Origin: Blasia pusilla
Lineage: Eukaryota; Marchantiophyta; Marchantiopsida; Blasiales
DNA length: 64,000 nt
Reading direction: 5' to 3'
Assembly (NCBI GenBank): GCA_050084515.1
Contig: CM114272.1
Span: 2,666,001 to 2,730,000 of the forward strand
The notes below the pieces were generated by a model. It worked only from the letters and a program-made list of their open reading frames with translations. It ran no database searches and was not told the DNA's origin. This document shows, piece by piece, positions 11,197 to 20,689 of the stretch (the first letter of the stretch is position 1; each line of letters begins with the position of its first letter). Both the position numbers and the translations under genes were made by a program.

Positions 11197-11330
11197 GTGA
11201 AATGTAGCATACTAAAGCGGATGGATTTAGGAAGTATGTTGCCCAGGTTTGAGCGCATCTATGTCACAAATATAGCAACGGATGAGAATCTCCTCCAATT
11301 GGAACCATGTCATATTCGGGAATATTTTTT
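11197..11330 (+). pseudogene. Second partial copy of the C-terminus of the 9601-11139 protein
   Basis: The peptide VTNIATDENLLQLE (about 11260-11300) closely repeats ITNLATDEKLLQL at the end of the upstream pseudogene (11075-11115), in the same orientation 190 bp downstream. The surrounding frame runs 84 codons but only this segment is alignable. It appears to be a remnant of a tandem duplication. Confidence 0.4.
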
Positions 11331-11579
11331 AATCATCCCGAAATGGAACTTGAGTTCCAAATCTTATCTATTCAATGAGCATATTTACTGTCATCTAATG
11401 ATCGTGCGATGGACTTATTATGTGACATGCGTGTCCAGTTTCTTATTGTAGAGCTTGCATCCTCAACGTTGCCATCTTGTGGATCAATTGAAGCTGTAGT
11501 TCCAATAATCGTGCTCTTGAGATCCCTTCATCGGGAATAATTATAGAATCAGAACTTTGGTTCTAATTGTATCCCAAAC

Positions 11580-13560
11580 TGCCGCGCCCGCTGAAAGTCA
11601 TTTGGAGGAAAACTTGGACTCAATCCAATTGGATCCTAAGATCCAAATCCAGGCCGTAGAAGGCGCCCGGTAAAGGGAAATCCCTATCCTCGATTGGAAG
11701 TGTAGTTCCAAATTTCATGCTCCTTGCATCCCAATAGGTCAGCAACAAGTGGGAAATCAGAACGCTAGTTCCGATTGTGTCCCAACTGTCGAGCCGGCTG
11801 AAGGTCTTTTGGAGCCAAACTAAGTCGGAGTCCAATTGGATCCTTAGATCCAATTCCGGCCTCGTTCGGTAAAGGGCAATCCCCATCCTCGATTGGAGGT
11901 GTAGTTCCGAATTGCTTGCTCCTTGCATCCCAATAGTTGGTAACAAGTGGGGAATCGAAACCTTAGTTCCGATTGTGTCCCAAATTGCCGCGCCCACTCG
12001 GCTGCAAAAGGCATCCGGTAAAGGGAAATCCCCATCCTCCATTGGAATTGTAGTTCCGAATTGCCCGCTCCTTGCATCCCAATAGGTCGGCAACAAGTGG
12101 GGAATCAAAACCTTAGTTGTGATTGTGTCCTAGACTGCCGCTCCCTCTGAAGTCCATTTGGAGCCAAACTAAGGCCGAGTCCAATTGGATCCTAAGATCC
12201 AATTCCGGCCGTAGAAGGCGTCTCGTAAAGGAAAATCCCCATCCTTGATTGGAATTGTAGTTCCGGATTTCTTGCTTCTTGCATCCCAATAGGTCAAAAA
12301 CAAGTGGGGAATAGGAACTGTAGTTCTGATTGTATCCCAGACTACCGCGCCCGCTGAAGGTTATTTGGAGCCAAACTTAGTCGGAGTCCAATTGGATCCT
12401 AAGATCCAATTCGGGCCGCTTAAGGCATCCGGTAAAGGAAAATCCCATCCTCGATTGGAGCTGTAGTTCCGAATGGCCCGCTCTTTGCATCCCAATAGGT
12501 CGGCAACAAGTGGGGAATCGGAACGCTAATTTCGATTGTGTCCCAAACTGCCACGCCCACTGAAGGTTATTTGGATCCAAACTTAGTCGGAGTCCAATTG
12601 TATCCTAAGATCCAATTCCGGCCGCAGAAGGCGTCCGTTAAAGAAAAATCCCAATCCTCGATTGGAACTGTAGTTCCGAACGGCCTGCTCCTTACATCCC
12701 AATAGGTCGGCGGACATTGGAGAATCACAATCTTAGTTCTAATTGTGTCCTAGATTGCCGCATCTGCTGAAAGTCATTTGGAGCCAAACTTGGACTCAGT
12801 CCTATTGGATCCTAAGGTCCAATTCGGGCTCGAGAAGGCGTATGGTAAAGGAAAATACCCATCCTCGATTGGAACTGTAGTTTTGAATGGCCTGCTCCTT
12901 ACATCCCAATAGGTCGATAACAAGTGTAGAATCCGAATCTTAGTTGTGATTGTGTCCCTCGCCCGTTGAAGGTCATTTGGAGCCAAACTTAGTCGGAGTC
13001 CAATTGGATCCTAAGATCCAATTCCGGCCGTAGAAGATGTCTGGTAAAGGGAAATCCCCATCCTCAATTGGAATTGTAGTTTCGAATGGCTTGCTCCTTG
13101 CATCCCAATAGGTCGGCAACAAGTAGGAAATCAGAACCTTAGTTCAGATTTTGTCCCAGACTGCCGCGCCCGCTATAGGTCATTTTGAGCCAAACTTAGT
13201 CGGAGTCCAATTGGATCCTAAGATCCAATTCCGGCCAGAGAAGGCATCCGCTAAAGGGAAATCCCCATCCTTGATTGGAACTGTAGTTCTGAATGCCTGC
13301 TCCTTGCATCCGAATAGATCGGAAACAAATATAGAATCGGAACGTAAGTTCTGGTTGTCGAATTGGAACCAAAGATCCAATTCCTGCCCCATAAGGCGTC
13401 TGGTAATATTTAACCTAATTTTCAATTGGAACTGTGGGTCTGAATGACCTGCTGCTTACATCCCAATAGGTCGGCAACAAGTGTAGAATCGGAACCCTAG
13501 TTGTGATTGTGTCCTAAACTGCCGCGATCGGAGAACGTCATTTGGAGCCAAACTTAGTCT
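11580..13560. repeat. Satellite array, ~206-bp monomer, about nine copies
   Basis: A marker in the monomer (CCAATTGGATCCTAAG) recurs at 11625, 11832, 12181, 12388, 12594, about 12801, 13000 and 13207, with spacings of 207, 349, 207, 206, 207, 199 and 207 bp. The 349-bp gap is two monomers with a deletion. Each monomer also carries GTCATTTGGAGCCAAACTTAG, GGTAAAGGGAAATCCCCATCC and GCATCCCAATAGGTCGGCAAC. Inside each unit AATTGGATC and GATCCAATT form a 9-bp inverted repeat separated by 4 nt. The outer monomers (near 11590 and 13370-13560) are more degenerate. There is no coding content; short frames on the minus strand simply repeat with the unit. Confidence 0.9.
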
Positions 13561-14206
13561 GCTAGAGTTCCAAACACCATTCAATAACCTTCCAATGGAA
13601 TAATAGTTCCAAATGCCTTAGAAATGTCAGTAGGATGTGTTCCAAAGCCCGAACAGCTCCTTCTGCGGGAAGTAGTAGGTCTACCAACAGCACGACTTTA
13701 CAGATTCTTGCCGACTGGGGAGAAGTGGGGTTGGGGCGGAGGGTCCATGAGGCCAAGATTATTTGTTTCTTTACTGGAGAATGCTTTGGAATTGATTCTT
13801 AAGCTCCGATTTGGCTCACGAATGCACGAACCTTGGCAAAGTCCGCATTCAATCGTCCGCCACCTCCTTTACTCTGAAGTCACAAAATAAATTAGTTTAT
13901 ATTGCAAATATTTCGCTAATGGGTGTACGATGACTTTAACCACATCACACACTAGCCTTTGCTCTCCCGAGATGTCCACAAAAATGAAAAAAATAAACAT
14001 TGTCAACATCATTCATAACGTTTTAACTTCAAGATCATAATATATATGATGTCGACGACTAAAAGAGACTTGATTGGTTGCAAAAGAACTTGAATATATG
14101 GTCATATTTAAATGGACTTAAGTCCTTATTTTACTTGTAAGCATGACTTCAAGAAAGTCGAAAACCCAAAAATATTTTAATTCACGAGGAATGTCAAAAT
14201 TGGTGT
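13561..14206. other. Spacer between satellite and retroelement
   Basis: Short frames on both strands at 13562-13890 overlap each other and match nothing I recognise. The rest is AT-rich. No target-site duplication for the adjacent retroelement could be seen here. Confidence 0.35.
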
Positions 14207-14575
14207 TCATGCCAAGAGGTTCAACAAAGAGAGAATGAGCTCTCAAGCTCTCTCTCCTTAAGGTATACCCCTCCCCTCTCCCAAGCTCTCTCCATGGTAG
14301 CCTATTCTCCCAAGTCACTACCTTGGCTCTTGATCTGATGTAGGAGGTCAAGGGCTACTTATCAAAAATAGAAAGTCGATCATATACTCAAAATGGTACT
14401 TACCTAAAATAGTAAGTTCCTCAATATGGCTCCAAATGAGCCGAAACAAAGGGGAAACCTGCTCTCTCAGGTTTCCCAGGGCCTCAAAAAGTCACCCTCG
14501 ACCTACTGGGCGTGTCCTCCACTACTCACGAAGGCGCTCTACTAGATCTCAGCGATCTATCCTAAAAGACGTGAC
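14207..14575 (-). repeat. LTR-like direct repeat, 3' end of the element
   Basis: Matches 23937-24315 in the same orientation from TCATGCCAAGAGGTTC to AAAAGACGTGAC, with scattered substitutions and one short insertion in the right copy (near 24210). Ends do not show the usual TG...CA, and no polypurine tract is obvious on its inner side, so the true LTR limits may differ slightly. Confidence 0.7.
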
Positions 14576-14892
14576 CGTTGTCGTGCGTATACACATCGCT
14601 ACACAATATACATCGCTATCACCGAACACACACACAAACACGCACAATCCCATGCTAACTCATGGCATCCAAACGACGAGACAAGAAGTACTAAAATATC
14701 TCCAATCGCCACCCTAGTTGGTGGTGAGGTCCCTCTAACTCCAAATAGCCATCTTTCTCTACCTACCATGACATACATCTCTCGGACGCTAAGAGCAAGA
14801 AGGCCGGATGCTCATGTGGCCCCATCGTTAGTCGCCTTCCTGTCATCCATGTCACAAAAAATGTCGGAATCAAAACCTACCTAGTATCTCCT

Positions 14893-15243
14893 CTATGTAC
14901 ATTTGGGACACATCCATCGTTCTCCAAGAACCCTAGTGAGAGGTGGCGTCAGACATGCCATATGCCAACCTCTGGAACGTCCATTACAGACTAGCATCGT
15001 GGCCACACCACGAGTAGAACCACACAACATACAACGCAAGCCTGCAGGAACTACTACTAAGCTCGGATCTACTGTACCATCAATGTTAGGAAGGTGACAT
15101 GACACACAATTATGCACATTGTCCTTCCATACCATACCATCGCGTCCCTCCAGCAAGAGAACACCGGATGGCAAAACGTCACGCACTCTCAGGATAGTGC
15201 GCCCTGCTGTCACATCTAACGTTGTCGGTGCCATCTGTTGCAA
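14893..15243 (-). pseudogene. C-terminal PHD-finger module of the retroelement polyprotein
   Basis: The open frame (116 codons, stop at 14893) ends in a PHD-type zinc finger. It has Cys71, Cys74, Cys86, His94, Cys97, Cys112 and Cys115 in spacing C-x2-C-x11-C-x7-H-x2-C-x14-C-x2-C. Landmarks are MLVCNGRSRGWHMACL, PPLT and RWMCPKC, all typical of PHD fingers. The fourth ligand, expected at residue 89, is Arg, so zinc site 2 is damaged. It lies just downstream of the integrase, where chromoviruses carry a chromodomain. By analogy it could tether integration complexes to modified histone H3; that is inference. The N-terminal half (VRDVLPSGVLLLEGRDG) looks like a small beta-rich integrase C-terminal domain. 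Confidence 0.7.
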
Positions 15244-15258
15244 GTAGACATAATCTCC

Positions 15259-15570
15259 CTAATGAAATCTTCGAATAGTTGGTCGATAACCACCACCTCG
15301 AATAGTTACATACCTCAACGTATCCCGATGGTGCGCAATCGCCAAGTTCTTGAACGCCATGGGCATCACTCTCCGAAACAACTCAGCCCTCTGAGAACAT
15401 GCTCGCATCCATACATCTGGGTCATCAAGGTCTAGCACCTCACCAACATCTCGGCGAATGGCCATAGGTAAATCTAGCTCTCGGCCATAAAGTAGCAAGT
15501 ACGGTGAAAAAGACGCTAAGGATGCCTACCTGGTGAATGTGTATCCCATCGCCAACCATGGCAATTGGAG
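15259..15570 (-). pseudogene. Integrase C-terminal region of the retroelement
   Basis: A frame of 79 codons (ELDLPMAIRRDVGEVLDL, MAFKNLAIAHHRDTLRYVTIRGG) continues the integrase after the D,D35E core. The piece resembles the region of Ty3/gypsy polyproteins where the nucleic-acid partner chooses a viral-type target (LLYGRE, then a helical R/H-rich linker). A frameshift or stop separates it from the core upstream. Confidence 0.55.
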
Positions 15571-15573
15571 GTC

Positions 15574-16145
15574 CTAATCTCCTAGGTGACCTCTCTGCAA
15601 GCCATACTTGCGTAAACCCCGCTTGACCGTCTGCACAACTCTCTCCGTTAATCCATCCGCCTTGGGATGATCTCGCGAAGTCGTGCGGTGGTCGATCAGC
15701 GCCTGATCACACAAGGCCTCGAACTCACCGCGAAACTTGGTACCCTGGTCTATCAACATCTTAGCTAGTATGCCATAATGACTCAGCACTCTATCAAGGA
15801 AGGCATAAGCTACTCCCTCACTCGCTTTGTCAGGCAATGTAACCAACTCGATCCACTTCGAGAAGTACTTGACCATCACCAACACATAACGATTGTGACG
15901 CTCTGTGAAAGGCAAAGGTCTTGCAAAATCCAAACTCCATCTATACCCTAAGCCCATGATGATGGATGTAACTGTGGAGTCGGAGCATTGAACGATGCTC
16001 GGACCCAATCACACACCATGCATCTGGCAACAAACTACTGAACGTCAGTTTGCATGCCCCGCCACCAATACTGAATCTGGAGCAAGCTGTATGTCCGCTT
16101 CACTCCAAAGTGACCCAACTCCTCGTAGGCATGGTGCACTAGTCG
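15574..16145 (-). pseudogene. Retroelement integrase: HHCC zinc domain and D,D35E core
   Basis: The N-terminal zinc domain reads HHAYEELGHFGVKRTY, then QYWWRGMQTDVQ, an in-frame TAG, then FVARCMVC, giving His, His, Cys, Cys in canonical spacing. In the sister fragment at 54.8 kb the codon replaced by the stop is Lys. The core frame 15574-16008 has catalytic Asp in YRWSLDFARP, Asp in MLIDQGTKF and Glu in GLTERVVQ, with 35 positions between the last two (D27, D87, E122 of that frame). All catalytic residues are present, but stops and a frame change near 15950-16030 inactivate the gene. Confidence 0.85.
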
Positions 16146-17168
16146 TGCTCTCTGCAAAGGATGCGGAACTACGCGTACTTTGCCATCCTCCCAAACCCTC
16201 AAAACATGTGTCCCCTCCCAACGGAACCGTCTGGCCCATTGTACGATCCAATCCAGCTCTCTAGCATCCATGGTGCTTGCAACGCTGCCAGTACGAAGGT
16301 ACTCTAAGACTGCTCCATCATTATGAATATCTCGGCCACTTGTCGTCTCCTCACTGGCCTCGGGATCCAAGGACTCTCCACTAGACCTCGCCATCGAAGT
16401 CTCCACACTCTGGCTCTCCATAGCCAATATGCCTAAATAGGCTGACGCGTGCCATCCTGGCACCAACTCCTCATCACTCTCTCCATGCCATCGAGCTCTA
16501 GTCACATCTCGCTGACTCGGGCATGGGTTATGACTCAACCCATCTGCATCCTCGTTGAGCGTCCCAAGTCTATGTACCACCTGAAAATCATACTCCTGCA
16601 ACAACAGAGCCCATCTCGCAAGCTTCCCTGTAAGCTTGTCGGACTTCATCAACCACTTCAGTGGTTGATGATCAGTGATGATGGTAAAGGGGTTGCCGAA
16701 TAAGTAACACCTGAAATGCGCGATAGCCCACACTGCAGCCAAGCACTCACCCTCATACGAGTTGTACTTCGTGTTTACAGCGTTGTTCGAGCGGCTAGCG
16801 TAAGCCACCACAAGCTCTCTACCTTCATCGTCATGCTGGGTGAGCACCGCTCCAAGCCCCAACATGTGCAACTGGAAAGGACGCCCCCTGATCGGTCTCC
16901 TGAAGATGGGCGCAGACGTCAACTTGTCCTTGAGCAATTGAAATGCTCGCTCCTGCTGATCCCCCCAGTGCCACTCGTGATCCACCTTGGTCAGCAAGGT
17001 CAGCGGCCTGGCAATTGAACTGAATCCCTTCACGTACCGCCGATAGAAGTTTGCCAATCCCACGAATGCACGAACTCGGCTCACATCTGTAGGGCGTGGA
17101 ATGCGTGAGATAGCCTTTACTTTTGTCTGCTGAACACCAAGGCGCCCTGGGTATATCGTATGACCCAA
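16035..17168 (-). pseudogene. Retroelement RT connection and RNase H, running into integrase
   Basis: This is the longest open stretch of the element (377 codons). It starts in the RT thumb/connection (YLGHTIYPGRLGV, RAFVGLANFYRRYVKGFSSIARPLT). It continues into a Ty3-type RNase H: GLGAVLTQHDDEGRELVVAYAS, YEGECLAAVWAI, ITDHQPLKWLM and NEDADGLSHNP. It ends in the integrase zinc domain. The first catalytic Asp of RNase H is missing: residues between FQLH and MLGLGAVL are deleted, whereas the related fragment at 55.7 kb still has NDWS there. The frame ends at an in-frame TAG in the integrase zinc domain. Confidence 0.85.
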
Positions 17169-17179
17169 GTACTCAATCT

Positions 17180-17756
17180 GGTCGTAGAAGAACTTGCACT
17201 TGCCTGGATGTCGCTTCAGCCCATGTAATTACTATCGTCGAAATACCTCCTCTAGATGTCGCTCATGCTCCTCAACCGTGACGCTAAAGACTACAATGTC
17301 ATCAATATAACACCTAGCAAAATCCAGACCAGCCAAGATCCTATCCATGACCCTCTGAAACTCAATCGAGGCGTTCTTTAACCCAAATGGTAAGAACCGC
17401 CACTGGTACAAACAATCCTTCCCGTGAGGATTGATGCTCCAAAATACCGTCTTCTACTTGTCCTCCAATCTGATAGGCAGCTGATGGTATCCGGCTTGCA
17501 AATCCAATGAACTAAAGATCTTTGCGTGATCAATCGCATCAAAGATCTCCTCAGGGGTGAGCATGGCATTCCTATCGGACTTCGTTTGCCGATTGATAGG
17601 TCGGTAATCCCCACACATCCGCCTATCCGTCCAATTGCCATGCACATCCTTCTTGGCGGGCATGACATTGGCAGATGCATACTCCCCATGCGACATCTCC
17701 ATTAGTCCTGGTCCGACCAAGTCCTGGCTCCTACTCTGAATCAGAGCCCTCTCCAT
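17180..17756 (-). pseudogene. Retroelement reverse transcriptase
   Basis: Ty3/gypsy RT motifs are clear: SHGEYASANVMPAKKD, RMCGDYRPINRQT, AMLTPEEIFDAID and FSSLDLQAGYHQLPI in the frame 17454-17756. After a frameshift or stop come QWRFLPFGLKNASIEFQRVM and the catalytic box ARCYIDDIVVFS (17289-17325), then EEHERHLEEVF. The Asp of the SLDL box and the YxDD box are both intact. A stop follows in the connection domain near 17228. The upstream end joins the methyltransferase region through about 100 bp of degraded linker. Confidence 0.85.
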
Positions 17757-18284
17757 ATCAGTGTACCTGTAGGGTCGTCAGAAGATCGGCGTATCACTCG
17801 ACAACTCAATGCGGATCCCCGGTCCCTTCAGCGTACCCAAATCCTCCATGCTAAATGCAAAGCAGCTCTTATAACTCTTGAGGAACTAATGTATTCGGTG
17901 CCGCTCTCCTCTTGTCAACTAAGGGTCCATATCTGGCTCCCAAGTCTCCATCGTAACTACGGTAGGACTCTCCAGCGCGGGCATCGGTGGTTGCTATGGT
18001 GCAACCCCGTCTCGAATAACAACACTTGGCCGCTCTCTTGCAGCCAACTGCAAACTTTGATCTCCTCCACGTGCAGTGCCCAAAACCACGCTCGATGCTG
18101 TGGCTATCATCTCCTGGCGTACCTGCAAAACATCCCAGGAAGTCCAAGGGTGTCTCTCCTGATCTCCCCTGGTGGGTATATCTCCTCGAGTCTCGCCCCC
18201 ATCCACTGCCTCCACCGTCTCGTTAGGCATGGGGCTCACCAACGCAACAGTTGTGATCTGTCGCGATCTCATTCGACACTGCTC

Positions 18285-19245
18285 AACCACTCTCAAGCAG
18301 TTCAAGTCCATCGCCTGACCCAAGACATGGCGTCGTGATGACTCTAACATTGACAGTATTGCCGTCACTCTTGTGGGAAATCCCATTGCTCGCTCTCTCT
18401 TGTCGGCGTTGGGCTCCATCAACCGCTGAACCTGGTCATCCCAGACCAAGCCAGGACCGACCTCCTTGTATGCATAGGAAGCGGGAAAACTCACAAACGT
18501 GGGCAAGGCTGCCCGCGGCCTGTCTACCCTATTGACCACAGTCAACGGTGGTCGATCATCGTGCCTCACTGCCTGTGATCGACGACCTAGATCCAGAATG
18601 GAATCCACTAACAAATGGGAGGGGCGCTCCACTCTCGCATACGCCCTCCATAACACCGCATAGGGCACCAAAGTGGTCCACCGTAGACGCAGGCGATGGG
18701 CTCTAGAACCTACTCTCGCCGCATCCAAGAACACTGCAGGGCCAATCCACGCACGCACCTGATGAGCACTCGTCACCATCCATGACCTGGAGTCTCCTAA
18801 GATTGGCACATTCTCCATAATGTAGGTTGGAGAACGAGACTGGCGCTCTTGCGGCAGTTGCAAGATCACTACACCTGTGAACCCTAAACATCTCCCAAAA
18901 CAACTTGGACCGAGTGTCAGCCAACCTGCTGCCTCGTCCAGCACTCGATTGGCCCTAACATGGCCAACCGAAAATGACCAAATCAATGGTCCCTACCCAC
19001 TCTAAGTCCTGCGCCCCCAACAACGAAATATCCCTCGGTAGGGAACTCTAGTACCCTTGTACTGCGGACGCAGACAATAAGTCGGGAAAATGTAGGCGTA
19101 ACAGCGCCACATGTCATAGTGAGACGCGCCTCGCAACATCATCACTCTCCACATACAGGTACTGCTATACTCGCACTCATGCCTGCAAAACAGCAGCTAA
19201 CCCGGTGCTAATCCCTCCAAAAAGATCTAACACTCAAATACCCTC
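18285..19245 (-). pseudogene. C5-cytosine DNA methyltransferase domain inside the retroelement
   Basis: The ordered motifs of a DNA (cytosine-5) methyltransferase are visible. Motif I is LDLFGGISTG (19229 downwards), followed by VxxQYLYVESD. Motif IV is IDLVIFGWPC then a TAG stop (18955-18957) where PCQ is expected, then AGRGSRLADTRSKLFWEM. Motif VI is IMENVPILGDSRS, with the catalytic Glu codon at 18813-18815. Motif VIII-like GSRAHRLRLRW follows, then motif IX ADKRERAMGFPT and motif X RRHVLGQAMDLNCL (about 18340-18295). Catalytic Cys and the ENV Glu are retained, unlike the plus-strand copy. From 18986 to 17994 one frame is open, while the N-terminal third has several TGA/TAG stops and a shift near 18850. 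It would methylate cytosine using S-adenosylmethionine; substrate context cannot be read from sequence. Confidence 0.85.
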
Positions 19246-19294
19246 CTCTGGGGTACACCACACAATGGGTGTGCTATCCAAGGGTGTCATCGTA

Positions 19295-20464
19295 TCACTC
19301 CCTGCTACCTCGGGGTTCCTCAGACCCGTCATGCTCTGGTGCAAACGCCTCGCTCCACGCGGTCTGCACGTGCTCATTTGCCAATCGTTGAAGCTCCTCA
19401 GTCGAGCCCCATAGTGGCACCTCTCTTCCACAGAATGATGCAGCTACCATAAGACTCCTCTCCATAGAAATGTCAGGAACGGGAGTATCCTCTGCATGGA
19501 CATGTCCCTCAATCAAATCACTAAGCCAAGTGATGGCACTGCTAAATGCTGCTAAGGGCGCCATCTCTCCTAGCCGTTGCTCGATCACTACACCTGTGAA
19601 TCGAACGGGTAATGAGCTAAGGCACCCATCACCTGACTGCCATCTTGGTCTTTAGGACGCTGACTCCTCTCAGTAATCCAGGGAAAACCCCATCGGGTAT
19701 AACACTCCTCCACCAACCAAGACGTCGTAGGACTCTACATCAGTCACTATCGCCTTGGCTCGCACCATAGACTCATCTGTAGGATGTCACGGGCGAATCC
19801 TCACCACGACCTCCTGTTGGGTGATATACTATGTGGAACTTGCTCCACCCAAGGATAAATGTATCCGGAATGGACAACGCTCCACATCGGCTCTCGTCAA
19901 GCCCAATCCTCTGAATGACGCTCTCCCCAACATCAGGGGTTGCGCTCTTGAATCCAACAAGACGCACTGCGGACTAAAAGCTCTACCTCCAGGACTCACC
20001 AACTGGAAGACCAGTCCTCGGTTATCCAGCAACACAACACCAGGAGAAGCCATGGCACGCTCTATCATGGGTCTAGCGGGCATCTCCGTCATCCTAGTAG
20101 CCGCAGCCTGCCATGAATCTGACGTGGACGGCCCGAGCATCCGCTCCAAGGGCAGGTCCATCACCTCTGAACGTGATGCAGGAACTCCAACTCCGCGCTG
20201 ACATAGTGAAGCGGCCAGCCGAAAAGCCTCGGTGGGCGAACGCCCCAACGTCATAACATCGGAAGCAGAAAATAAAGGAGTGCGGTATACAACGGTGGCC
20301 GCCCCCAACAACGTGCTCAACACATGCCCCTCCTGAGCATCAATAATAGGAGTCGTCACACTCGCTTCTCCCATCGCCCTCCGTGCCTGCATACCAACAA
20401 CATCACCAACTCTCCAAGAACTTTGATGAGGGCCCATCGATGGGGTCCTCATGGCTTCGGACAA
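19295..20464 (-). pseudogene. Retroelement protease region and linker to the methyltransferase
   Basis: The frame 19829-20464 (211 codons) contains STLLGAATVVYRTPLFSASDV, then VVLLDNRGLVFQLV and CVLLDSRAQPLMLGR. The Asp at 19952-19954 is followed by Ser-Arg, where retropepsins have Ser/Thr-Gly. Farther on, a second segment reads VRAKAIVTDVESYDVLVGG, like the C-terminal part of a retropepsin-type fold. Residues from 19588 downwards (AFSSAITWLSDLIEGHVHAEDTP, EELQRLANEHVQTAWSEAF) form a linker leading to motif I of the methyltransferase. The protease call rests on position and the LLDS motif, so confidence is moderate. Confidence 0.55.
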
Positions 20465-20689
20465 TGTGACAAACTGAGGAAGCCTAGTCTATTTTCTGGC
20501 TTCCCCTCGCTGCGGATCCAACTCTGCGGCTGCAAATGCACCACAATTGTGACGGCCTCCATCTGGGCAACCGTGCACATCCAACCAGGATCCTATAGAT
20601 CTTTGGCTGCTCTGTATGATGTCGATGCCATGGATCCGGCATCGGGTAACCTCAATGCCATAGCGGCAATCTGCTCTTGTAGCTGCTGT

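Noticed and set aside
11620-12108. 162-codon minus-strand frame as a protein gene
   Set aside because: It lies within the 206-bp satellite, and its peptide merely repeats with the monomer.
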